From Achromobacter aegrifaciens (GTDB lineage: Bacteria; Pseudomonadota; Gammaproteobacteria; Burkholderiales; Burkholderiaceae_B), in assembly GCF_902859735.1 (NCBI RefSeq), contig NZ_CADIJY010000011.1, positions 1 to 64,000 of the forward strand: DNA of 64,000 nt, written 5' to 3'. The notes beneath the pieces are model-generated. The model saw only the letters and a program-made list of their open reading frames with translations, had not been told where the DNA came from and searched no databases. Both the position numbers and the translations under genes were made by a program. This document shows positions 58,269 to 64,000 of this stretch, piece after piece (the first letter of the stretch is position 1; every line of letters begins with the position of its first letter).

Positions 58269-58805
58269 ATGATCAAGAAAGCCTTGGCCCTGGCCATTGT
58301 CGCCCTGAGCGTTTCCGCCGCGAACGCGGCCGAATACCCCATCGGCAAACCGGTGGAAAAGGGCGGCATGGAAATCGGCGCGGTGTATCTGCAGCCGATC
58401 GAAATGGACCCCCCGGGCATGATGCGCCCGGCCAAGGATTCGGATGTGCACCTTGAGGCCGACATTCACGCCACCGCCGGCAACAAGACGGGCTTCCCCG
58501 AAGGCGAGTGGGTGCCTTACCTGGTCGTGAAGTACGAAATCCAGAAGGTCGGCAGCCAGAACGTGCAGAAGGGCACCTTCATGCCGATGGTCGCCAACGA
58601 CGGTCCGCACTACGGCGAGAACGTCAAGCTGGAAGGTCCGGGCAAGTACAAGCTGAAGTACTCCATCCTGCCGCCGACCGCGGACAAGATGAGTCACTTC
58701 GGCCGTCACGTCGACAAGGAAACCGGCGTGGGGCCGTGGTTCGAGCCCTTCGACCTCGAATATGAATTCGTCTACGCCGGCACCGGCAAGAAGGGCGGTT
58801 ACTGA
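58269..58805 (+). CDS. ftrA: Periplasmic iron-binding protein FtrA (P19 family)
   Basis: A 178-residue exported protein, the P19-like component of the FtrABCD ferrous-iron system studied in Bordetella. The signal peptide covers about 1-21 (ending SAANAA). Metal-site signatures are MEIGAVYLQPIEMDPPG with the conserved Met and Glu near the start, HLEADIHATAGNKTGFPEGEW with paired His, and MPMVANDGPHYGENVKLEG in the middle. HFGRHVDKETGVGPWF is near the end. ATG 58269 has AAGGA 8 bases upstream. A second ATG at 58263 sits on the ribosome site. It starts an operon with ftrB, ftrC and ftrD. Confidence 0.9.
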   Translation: MIKKALALAIVALSVSAANAAEYPIGKPVEKGGMEIGAVYLQPIEMDPPGMMRPAKDSDVHLEADIHATAGNKTGFPEGEWVPYLVVKYEIQKVGSQNVQKGTFMPMVANDGPHYGENVKLEGPGKYKLKYSILPPTADKMSHFGRHVDKETGVGPWFEPFDLEYEFVYAGTGKKGGY

Positions 58806-58807
58806 TC

Positions 58808-59161
58808 GTGCGCAGCCTGCTTCGCGTTGCCGCCGCATTGCTGATCGGCCTGGCCGGCCTGGCCGGCGGGGCGCCCGCGCAGGCTGACGAACTACCCACG
58901 TTCACGCTGACCTTCAAGCCGAACGGTACGTTCGAGCCCGCCACGCTGGAAGTGCCGGCGGGCCGCTTCAAGATCGAGCTCATCAACGAGAGCAACGAGC
59001 CGGTGGAATTCGAAAGCATTCCGCTGCGCAAGGAAAAAGTCCTGGGGCCGGGTGTGAAGTCTTTCGTGGTGATCACCATTTCCCGCCCCGGCGAGTATCC
59101 ATTTTTTGATGACTTTCACCAGAGCGTGAAAGGCACCTTGGTCGTCAAACCCAAGGAATAA
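58808..59161 (+). CDS. ftrB: Cupredoxin-like protein FtrB
   Basis: A 117-residue exported protein with a signal peptide (about 1-26, ending GAPAQA) and a small cupredoxin-type beta domain, with FKPNGTFEPATLEVPAGRF and FVVITISRPGEYPFFDDFH. The last stretch provides a Cys-less, Glu/His-type metal site. In the Bordetella FtrABCD model it helps oxidise Fe(II) before uptake. It begins with GTG just 3 bases after ftrA and is followed 13 bases later by ftrC. Confidence 0.87.
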   Translation: MRSLLRVAAALLIGLAGLAGGAPAQADELPTFTLTFKPNGTFEPATLEVPAGRFKIELINESNEPVEFESIPLRKEKVLGPGVKSFVVITISRPGEYPFFDDFHQSVKGTLVVKPKE

Positions 59162-59174
59162 GCGGTAGCAATAT

Positions 59175-60026
59175 ATGGAACAGGTCCTCTTTATCGTCTG
59201 GCGTGAAAGCGTCGAAGCCATGCTGGTGGTGGGCATACTCTACACCTGGCTGCGCTCCACGCCGGAGGGCAAACGCGGCCTGAACTACCTGTGGGGTGGC
59301 GTAGCGGCAGGCCTGGCGCTGGCCGTGGCACTGGCGCTGGTGCTGCTGGGCGTCTCCTCCTGGCTCAGCGACGAAGGCCAGGAATGGTTCCAGGCCATCA
59401 TGTCGCTGGCCGCGTGCGCGCTGGTGGTGCAGATGGTCGTGTGGATGAAGAAGCACGGCCGCACGCTCAAGGGCGAACTCGAAGGCGGAGCCCGCGCTTC
59501 CGTCGCCAGCGACAACTGGTGGGGCCTGTTCGTGCTGGTGGCCATTGCCGTGGCGCGCGAAGGCAGCGAAACCGTGGTGTTCCTGTACGGCACCGTGTCG
59601 GCGGGCGAGGGCGGCAGCGACATGCTGATGCTGGCGCTGGCTGGCGTGGCCGGTTTTGTGGTGGCGTTGCTGACGTTCTGGCTGTTGCAATTGGGCGGCA
59701 AGCTCATCACCTGGCGCCGCTTCTTCCGCGTGACCGAAATCCTGTTGCTGCTGTTGGCCGGCTCGCTGCTGGTGGGCGGCCTGGATCACCTGATTTCGCT
59801 GGACGTGCTGCCGACCATCGTGGATCCGGTCTGGGACAGCTCGTGGCTCTTGAGCGACAGCACCGGCGTGGGCAAGGTCCTGGCCGACTTCGCCGGCTAC
59901 CGCGCGCTGCCTGCGTTGATCTCGGTGCTGTTGTGGGTGGCTTACTGGATCATTGTGTGGGCGCTGCTGCGCTGGGTGGGGAGCAAGCCGGCAGGCGCTG
60001 CCACCGCCGCCCGCAGCGCCACCTGA
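59175..60026 (+). CDS. ftrC: Ferrous-iron permease FtrC (FTR1 family)
   Basis: A 283-residue inner-membrane permease of the oxidase-dependent FTR1 family. Two RExxE iron-binding motifs are present: WRESVEAM at residues 9-16 and AREGSETV at 127-134. About seven helices are visible, including VEAMLVVGILYTWL, LALAVALALVLLGVSSWL and SLAACALVVQMVVWM in the first half. It lies third in ftrABCD, fully co-directional with short gaps. Confidence 0.92.
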   Translation: MEQVLFIVWRESVEAMLVVGILYTWLRSTPEGKRGLNYLWGGVAAGLALAVALALVLLGVSSWLSDEGQEWFQAIMSLAACALVVQMVVWMKKHGRTLKGELEGGARASVASDNWWGLFVLVAIAVAREGSETVVFLYGTVSAGEGGSDMLMLALAGVAGFVVALLTFWLLQLGGKLITWRRFFRVTEILLLLLAGSLLVGGLDHLISLDVLPTIVDPVWDSSWLLSDSTGVGKVLADFAGYRALPALISVLLWVAYWIIVWALLRWVGSKPAGAATAARSAT

Positions 60027-60064
60027 ACCGACTGTTGCCGGACTGAATATTTGAAGGTTTGACC

Positions 60065-61462
60065 ATGGCAGCTGCACTCGGGAGGGCGACCTCCCGTATC
60101 GCCGACTTTCTCCGTGACCATGCCCCGCTGTTGCGCAAGCTGCAGTGGGGCATTGTTGCGATATACGCGTTCCTTTTGATCGTGCCCGCGATCCTGCCCT
60201 TGCCGGACAACGCGGCCTCGGTCTTCAACAATCTGACCATCGTCGCTCAGTTCGCGTTCTGGGGCGTGTGGTGGCCGTTCGTGCTGATTTCCATGCCCAT
60301 CCTGGGCCGGGCCTGGTGCGGCTGGCTCTGTCCCGAGGGCATGCTGACCGAATGGGCCAGCGAGCGCGGCCAGGGCCATGCGATTCCGAAATGGATGCGT
60401 TGGGGCGGCTGGCCTTTCGTCGCGTTCGCGTTGACGACCGTCTACGGTCAACTGGTCAGCGTCTACCAATATCCGCTGGCGGTGCTGGCGGTGTTGGGCG
60501 GGTCCACGGTGGCGGCCATGATCGTCGGCTGGCGCTACGGCCGCAGTAAGCGCGTGTGGTGCAAGTACCTGTGCCCGGTCAACGGCGTCTTCAACCTGTT
60601 GGCCAAGCTGGCTCCCTGGCACTTCAAGGTCGACGAAGAGAAGTGGCGTCATCCTGTCATCCGCATCGAGCCCATCAACTGTGCGCCGCTGGTACCGCTG
60701 CGCCACATGAAGGGCGCGGGCGACTGCCATGTCTGCGGACGCTGCAGCGGCTATCGCGGTGCGATCGAGCTGACGCCGCGTTCGCCCGAAGAAGAAATCG
60801 TGCATGTCACCCATGGCGATCCATGGCAGACGGCGCTGCTGTGCTTCGGCCTGATGGGCATCGCGATCGGCGCCTTCCTCTGGAGCGCCAGCCCCTGGTA
60901 CGTGACCGCCAAGCAATGGGCCGCGACCTGGCTGGTCGAACACGACATCATGTGGCCGCTGCTGGACAACGCGCCCTGGTTCATCCTGACGCATTACCCG
61001 GAAGTGAACGACAGCTTCTCGTGGCTGGACGGCGCCGGCATCCTGATGTTCGTCGTCGGCGCCACGATCTGTGTCGGCGGCGCTTCCTTCCTGTCGTTGT
61101 GGATCGCCGACCGCCTGGCGCCCGCCGCGCCGGTGGAAGGCGAACCCGCGACGCGCTGGGGCCGTCCTGGCCTGCACAAACTGGCGCAGGCCCTGATTCC
61201 TTCCGCCGGCATCGGCGTGTTCCTGGGCCTGTCGGCCACCACCGTAAATCTGCTCAAGCACGAAGGGATGCAGGCCGCCTGGGCCGCGCCGGTGCGGTTC
61301 ACGCTGCTAAGCCTGGCGGTGCTGTGGACGCTGCGCCTGTATGCGCGCCTGCTCAAGCCGCGCGCGGCAAGCGGTTGGCGCAAGGGGCTGGCCTGGCTGG
61401 TGCTGGCAGCCGGCCTGGCGCCGTTCTGCCTGGCATGGGTGTTGTTCTTCGCGGTCTGGTAG
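60065..61462 (+). CDS. ftrD: Membrane ferredoxin-like protein FtrD
   Basis: A 465-residue polytopic membrane protein with three cysteine groups for iron-sulfur centres: RAWCGWLCPEGMLTEW near residues 79-94, WCKYLCPVNGVFN near 164-176, and DCHVCGRCSGYRG near 220-232. Hydrophobic helices lie on both sides, so it resembles NapH/RdxA-like electron carriers. In FtrABCD it is proposed to take electrons from FtrB into the membrane. The start at 60065 was chosen, with a TTG just before it ignored. A clear terminator follows at 61496. Confidence 0.9.
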   Translation: MAAALGRATSRIADFLRDHAPLLRKLQWGIVAIYAFLLIVPAILPLPDNAASVFNNLTIVAQFAFWGVWWPFVLISMPILGRAWCGWLCPEGMLTEWASERGQGHAIPKWMRWGGWPFVAFALTTVYGQLVSVYQYPLAVLAVLGGSTVAAMIVGWRYGRSKRVWCKYLCPVNGVFNLLAKLAPWHFKVDEEKWRHPVIRIEPINCAPLVPLRHMKGAGDCHVCGRCSGYRGAIELTPRSPEEEIVHVTHGDPWQTALLCFGLMGIAIGAFLWSASPWYVTAKQWAATWLVEHDIMWPLLDNAPWFILTHYPEVNDSFSWLDGAGILMFVVGATICVGGASFLSLWIADRLAPAAPVEGEPATRWGRPGLHKLAQALIPSAGIGVFLGLSATTVNLLKHEGMQAAWAAPVRFTLLSLAVLWTLRLYARLLKPRAASGWRKGLAWLVLAAGLAPFCLAWVLFFAVW

Positions 61463-61495
61463 TCCGGGCCCGAGGCTTGCGATAAAGTAGGGAAC

Positions 61496-61515
61496 GCGCC
61501 GGCTCAAGCCGGCGC
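61496..61515 (+). terminator. Hairpin terminator after ftrD
   Basis: GCGCCGGC (61496-61503) pairs with GCCGGCGC (61508-61515) around TCAA, followed by AATGTTTTC. Because an in-frame ATG at 61517 falls right behind this stem, the downstream PhzF-like gene more likely starts at 61541. Confidence 0.8.
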
Positions 61516-61540
61516 AATGTTTTCAACTATCGCTACCGCC

Positions 61541-62413
61541 ATGGCCACCTACGCTTTCCGCCTGCTCAACGTTTTCGCTTCCTCCACCTTCAGCGGCAAC
61601 CAGCTCTGCGTGTTCGAAGACGCGCGCGGCATGGACGACGTCACCATGCTGAATCTGGCGGCGCAATTCAATCTGTCCGAAACGACCTTCATCCTGCCCT
61701 CCGACAAGGCGGCAGCGCGCGTGCGCATCTTCACGCCGGGCTTCGAGATGAAGTTCGCGGGCCATCCCACCATAGGCACCTCGCAGGTCGTGCGTGACTT
61801 GCGGCAGACGGGCGATGCATTGACCCTGGAGTTCGCTGCCGGCGTGGTGCCGGTGACGGCGCGCGGCGATGCCTGGACCTTTACCGCGCCGTGCCCGGAT
61901 GGCGTGCGCACCGCCGCGCCCGAGCTGGAGCGAGGCGAAATCGCCAGCCTGCTGGGTCTGGATGCGAGCGATCTGCTGGACGATCCGATCTGGCTGGACA
62001 CCGGCGCCGATCAACTGCTGGTGCCGCTGGCCAGCGTGGACGCGGTACGCCGCGTTGCGCCCGATGCCTCGCGGCTGGACCGTTGGCAGGCCAACAGCCT
62101 GGGCCGCAAGGTCATGTATGCCTACGCTTTCGACGACAGCCGCCAGCAGGATGGGCGCCAGGTGGTGGTCGCGCGCTATTTCTACGCCAAGGCGGGCGGC
62201 GGCGTGAACGAAGACGCCGGCACGGGTTCGGCCTGCGCCAATCTGGGCGGCTGGCTTTTGCATCAAAAGCGACCCTTGCCCGCCAGCATCCTGGTGGAGC
62301 AGGGCGACCAGATGGGCAGGCCCTGCCGGTTGTTGCTGGACGTCCAGGCCGATGGCCGGATCCAGGTGGGCGGACGCGCCCTGGAGATAGGCCGGGGCGT
62401 AGTGGACGTCTGA
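61541..62413 (+). CDS. PhzF-family isomerase-like protein
   Basis: A 290-residue protein of the PhzF/diaminopimelate-epimerase-like fold. It starts MATYAFRLLNVFASSTFSGN, has the catalytic-type Glu 47 in NLSETTFIL, FTPGFEMKFAGHPTIGT near 71-87, and a matching second half with NEDAGTGSACANLGGW near 223-238. PhzF in phenazine producers isomerises a phenazine precursor, but most relatives without phenazine genes, as here, have no known substrate. ATG 61517 is an alternative start that lies on the preceding terminator. It seems monocistronic. Confidence 0.85.
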   Translation: MATYAFRLLNVFASSTFSGNQLCVFEDARGMDDVTMLNLAAQFNLSETTFILPSDKAAARVRIFTPGFEMKFAGHPTIGTSQVVRDLRQTGDALTLEFAAGVVPVTARGDAWTFTAPCPDGVRTAAPELERGEIASLLGLDASDLLDDPIWLDTGADQLLVPLASVDAVRRVAPDASRLDRWQANSLGRKVMYAYAFDDSRQQDGRQVVVARYFYAKAGGGVNEDAGTGSACANLGGWLLHQKRPLPASILVEQGDQMGRPCRLLLDVQADGRIQVGGRALEIGRGVVDV

Positions 62414-62445
62414 TCAGGACCGCCGCGCGGGACGCGGCGCAAAAG

Positions 62446-62512
62446 CAAGGCGGCGCCTGTGTCGGACACAGGCGCCGCCTTGTTTTCAAGACCGGGCCGA
62501 AGCGGCCCGGTC
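62446..62512. terminator. Bidirectional terminator hairpins between the PhzF-like and BON genes
   Basis: The first stem pairs CAAGGCGGCGCC-type sequence at 62446-62463 with its complement at 62465-62482 and is followed by TTTT on the plus strand. The second (ACCGGGCCG at about 62491 with CGGCCCGGT) serves the minus-strand BON gene. Confidence 0.8.
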
Positions 62513-62516
62513 GGGC

Positions 62517-62855
62517 TTACTTCTTGTTCTTGGCCGGGTCGACCTTGATGTTGTTCATCACCTGCTTGACGCCTTCGACGCCGCGCGCCACGGTGGCGGC
62601 ATGATCGGCTTCGGCTGCGGTGCCGACGGTACCCGTCAGCTTGGTGACGCCCGCATTGGTCTCCACGGCGATGTCCAGCGCGCTCAGCTGCTTGTCGGCC
62701 ACGATGGCAGCCTTGACCTTGGTGGTCACGGTGGCGTCGGACGCGTACTCACCCACGGACTGTTTCGGCTTGCCGTCATCGGCGGCAAAAGCCATGGAAG
62801 TGAAGACGGCGCCCGTGCCCAGTGCAGCGGCGGCGATCAGCTTGCGGAATTCCAT
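62517..62855 (-). CDS. BON-domain periplasmic protein (OsmY-like)
   Basis: A 112-residue exported protein. The signal peptide covers about 1-24 (ending SMAFAA). One BON domain (about 35-105) shows SDATVTTKVKAAIVADKQLS, the glycine-centred VTKLTGTVGTAAEADHAATVARG, and VEGVKQVMNNIKV. Such proteins are induced by osmotic or envelope stress and may bind phospholipid or proteins. ATG 62855 has GGAG 7 bases upstream. ATG 62861 is too close to it. The next genes on this strand (54 and 66 residues) look like partners in a stress cluster. Confidence 0.85.
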   Translation of the reverse strand: MEFRKLIAAAALGTGAVFTSMAFAADDGKPKQSVGEYASDATVTTKVKAAIVADKQLSALDIAVETNAGVTKLTGTVGTAAEADHAATVARGVEGVKQVMNNIKVDPAKNKK

Positions 62856-62924
62856 AGTCATGCTCCTTGTTAGTGGTTCAGCGCGTCGGGACGCGAGGAT
62901 TGTGTGGTGTCTTGGGTCCGAGTT

Positions 62925-63089
62925 CTATTTTTTGCGGAAAGCGCCGCCGAGGATGGACAGCAGCGCCAGTACCAGGAAGACGAAGAACAGGATCTTGGCG
63001 ATGCCGGCAGCGCCGGCGGCGATGCCGCCGAAGCCCAGGACAGCCGCGATGATGGCGATGACGAAGAAAACTACGGCGTAGTGCAACAT
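62925..63089 (-). CDS. DUF1328 (YtjA-like) small membrane protein
   Basis: A 54-residue protein with two hydrophobic helices split by a glycine-rich turn: [20 protein letters not shown], then [20 protein letters not shown] and a third short LALLSILGG run. It ends in basic FRKK. This matches the DUF1328/YtjA family of tiny inner-membrane proteins that are often stress-induced. Its role is unknown. GGAG lies just before the ATG. Confidence 0.85.
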   Translation of the reverse strand: MLHYAVVFFVIAIIAAVLGFGGIAAGAAGIAKILFFVFLVLALLSILGGAFRKK

Positions 63090-63116
63090 GTCAGCTTCTC
63101 CTGGTGGTTTATCGGA

Positions 63117-63317
63117 TCAAGGATTGCGGTCGAAGAAGTCGCGGACTTCTTTTTCAGCTTGTTCCTTGGTCTTGCCATAACGCTCCTGGATCAGGCCCGC
63201 CAGACGTTCGGCGTTGCCTTCGGTGCGGGTCAGCTCGTCGTCGGTGAGCTCACCCCAGGCGGCCTTGGCCTTGCCCGTCAGTTGCTTCCATTTGCCAGCG
63301 ATGATGTCGTTGTTCAT
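63117..63317 (-). CDS. CsbD-family stress protein
   Basis: A 66-residue CsbD-like protein: MNNDIIAGKWKQLTGKAKAA, then WGELTDDELTRTEGNAERLA and a tail with KEVRDFFDRNP. The family is a general-stress marker in many bacteria and has no known biochemical activity. ATG 63317 has AGAGGT just upstream. A longer reading from 63416 would add 33 residues of a kind not seen in CsbD. It is the first of three small stress genes on this strand. Confidence 0.85.
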   Translation of the reverse strand: MNNDIIAGKWKQLTGKAKAAWGELTDDELTRTEGNAERLAGLIQERYGKTKEQAEKEVRDFFDRNP

Positions 63318-63724
63318 GGTGACCTCTCCTGTTGCTAGCGGCATCCGGTTTGCGGCCTGTAAACCGGGTTGTCGCGGTTGAGTGGGACACTGATCAGCTA
63401 GGGCCTGCCGGTTCAAGAAGTTGCCGTGCAGGCCATGTACTTACCGTACGAGCCTGCGGCATGGCCGTCAAACCTGGCTGTGGGCAAATGTAACGGCCTG
63501 GCGGCGGCAAAATGGCCTGGTTTCCGGCGGGAGGAGATTGCAGGCGCACTAGGTGCCGCAGTTACATTCCGGCAATGTCTTGTCCCCTTTTGAGGGAGGC
63601 TGGTAACTGGATCTGCAAGTCTGGATGCGGGCATGCGCGCTTGGCTTGCCGACGCGCGCGCCGGTATAGTGTCCGCGGAACCCGCAAGCAGGTTCGGCCA
63701 CAGAATATGGAAAGAGGAACTCGC
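63318..63724. other. Intergenic region between csbD-like gene and the small lipoprotein (407 bases)
   Basis: No gene is supported here. The left part should hold the promoter of the minus-strand stress cluster, but none can be assigned with confidence. GGCCTGC near 63402 and GCAGGCC near 63428 are a loose inverted repeat. The right end carries the plus-strand promoter listed at 63641-63670. The rest shows nothing recognisable. Confidence 0.65.
63641..63670 (+). promoter_or_regulatory. Sigma-70-like promoter of the small lipoprotein gene
   Basis: TTGGCT at 63641-63646 and TATAGT at 63665-63670 are separated by 18 bases and lie 54 bases before the ATG at 63725. Confidence 0.55.
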
Positions 63725-63844
63725 ATGACGCAACGACTTTGCCGCGCTATCTTGCTGACGCTGACCGCGATGGCCGCGCTCGGATGCACGCACGTGACGG
63801 ACCGTTATCAGGCCGCTGCGCCTGTGGTGTCGTCCAGCAGCTGA
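63725..63844 (+). CDS. Small lipoprotein of 39 residues
   Basis: A short frame, MTQRLCRAILLTLTAMAALG-Cys, gives a signal-II lipobox (AALGC) with the lipidated Cys at 21, followed by only 18 residues (THVTDRYQAAAPVVSSSS). AAAGAGGAACTCGC precedes the ATG, and a promoter and a 14-bp-stem terminator flank it, so the gene is credible despite its size. The tiny mature part could be an entericidin-like or other envelope lipoprotein. Function unknown. Confidence 0.7.
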   Translation: MTQRLCRAILLTLTAMAALGCTHVTDRYQAAAPVVSSSS

Positions 63845-63860
63845 TCGGCGCGCGCCGAAG

Positions 63861-63890
63861 CAAACGGGGCGCCCTTGGGCGCCCCGTTTG
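63861..63890 (+). terminator. Strong hairpin after the small lipoprotein
   Basis: CAAACGGGGCGCCC (63861-63874) pairs perfectly with GGGCGCCCCGTTTG (63877-63890) around TT. It can act on both strands, since a minus-strand gene ends at 63913. Confidence 0.85.
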
Positions 63891-63912
63891 CACTTCAGGA
63901 ACCGCGTACGGC

Positions 63913-64000
63913 TCAGGCTTGCGCGATGCGGCGCGCGATGTGATCCAGCGCCTCTTCGACCTGGTCGACCAGGATCAGGCACAGGTCGCCTGCGCCCAGG
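63913..64000 (-). CDS. C-terminal end of a minus-strand gene (possibly Mur-ligase/cyanophycin-synthetase type)
   Basis: The visible 28 residues read LGAGDLCLILVDQVEEALDH, then IARRIAQA, and end in TGA at 63913-63915. The GDLxLxLVDQVxEAL pattern is like the extreme C-terminus of Mur-ligase-fold enzymes such as cyanophycin synthetase, but too little is in the window to assign it. Confidence 0.4.
   Translation of the reverse strand, partial: LGAGDLCLILVDQVEEALDHIARRIAQA

Noticed and set aside
61496-61540. PhzF-like start at ATG 61517
   Set aside because: It sits directly behind the hairpin terminator of ftrD and adds eight residues not typical of the family. ATG 61541 begins the conserved sequence.

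Overview
The window is a high-GC (roughly 65 %) chromosomal segment whose gene content and protein sequences point to a betaproteobacterium of the Alcaligenaceae, most likely Achromobacter or a close Bordetella relative. The indicators are a ferrous-iron FtrABCD-type operon, a class I PHA synthase with PhaB and PhaR, a typical ACC deaminase with its divergent Lrp regulator, and the sdhCDAB-sdhE-gltA order. The genus is inferred from this content, not from a database search. No rRNA, tRNA, CRISPR, insertion sequence or phage gene was seen. The window begins and ends inside genes.

Central carbon metabolism dominates positions 1-33400. On the minus strand lie hemJ and a 2-methylcitrate operon in transcription order prpB-prpC-prpD, then mdh. 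Divergent from mdh is a GntR/UTRA regulator followed by sdhC-sdhD-sdhA-sdhB, a hairpin-rich gap, sdhE and gltA. After two poorly known membrane proteins come maeB (NADP malic enzyme) and an orphan AceE-type dehydrogenase, an OPT-family transporter, and a ureide block (M20 peptidase, a UraD-AllC fusion, PuuE allantoinase). Next are acdS/acdR (ACC deaminase and Lrp-type activator) and sucA-sucB-lpdA with zapE behind it. Nearly the whole lower half of the TCA cycle plus propionate entry (succinate and pyruvate) is therefore encoded within 33 kb.

From 34596 to 41724 there is an iron-siderophore module. It has a Fur-like box, a FecI-type sigma factor overlapping a FecR anti-sigma factor, a TonB-dependent receptor with an N-terminal signalling domain, then a DUF4198 periplasmic protein and three tightly overlapping inner-membrane genes (DUF3649, PepSY-TM, DUF3325). 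It is followed by trpS with an unusual C-terminal extension, an unrecognised minus-strand gene beside an AT-rich patch, tex, a DinG/YoaA-type helicase, an MFS exporter and a divergent GlxA-type AraC regulator.

From 50941 to the end are bamD, divergent rluD-pgeF, phaC-phaB-phaR, an exported Ntn-type amide hydrolase, ftrABCD, a PhzF-like isomerase, a cluster of small envelope/stress proteins (BON, DUF1328, CsbD), a 39-residue lipoprotein, and the C-terminus of a minus-strand gene.

Most operons are closed by clear hairpins, and these are listed. The items judged most worth a second look are: the palindrome between mdh and the GntR gene; the tandem palindromes before puuE; the TTTGCG/CGCAAA palindromes before sucA and maeB; the UraD-AllC fusion; the orphan AceE paralogue; the DUF4198/DUF3649/PepSY/DUF3325 module; and the two unrecognised proteins at 12181-13293 and 43168-43674.
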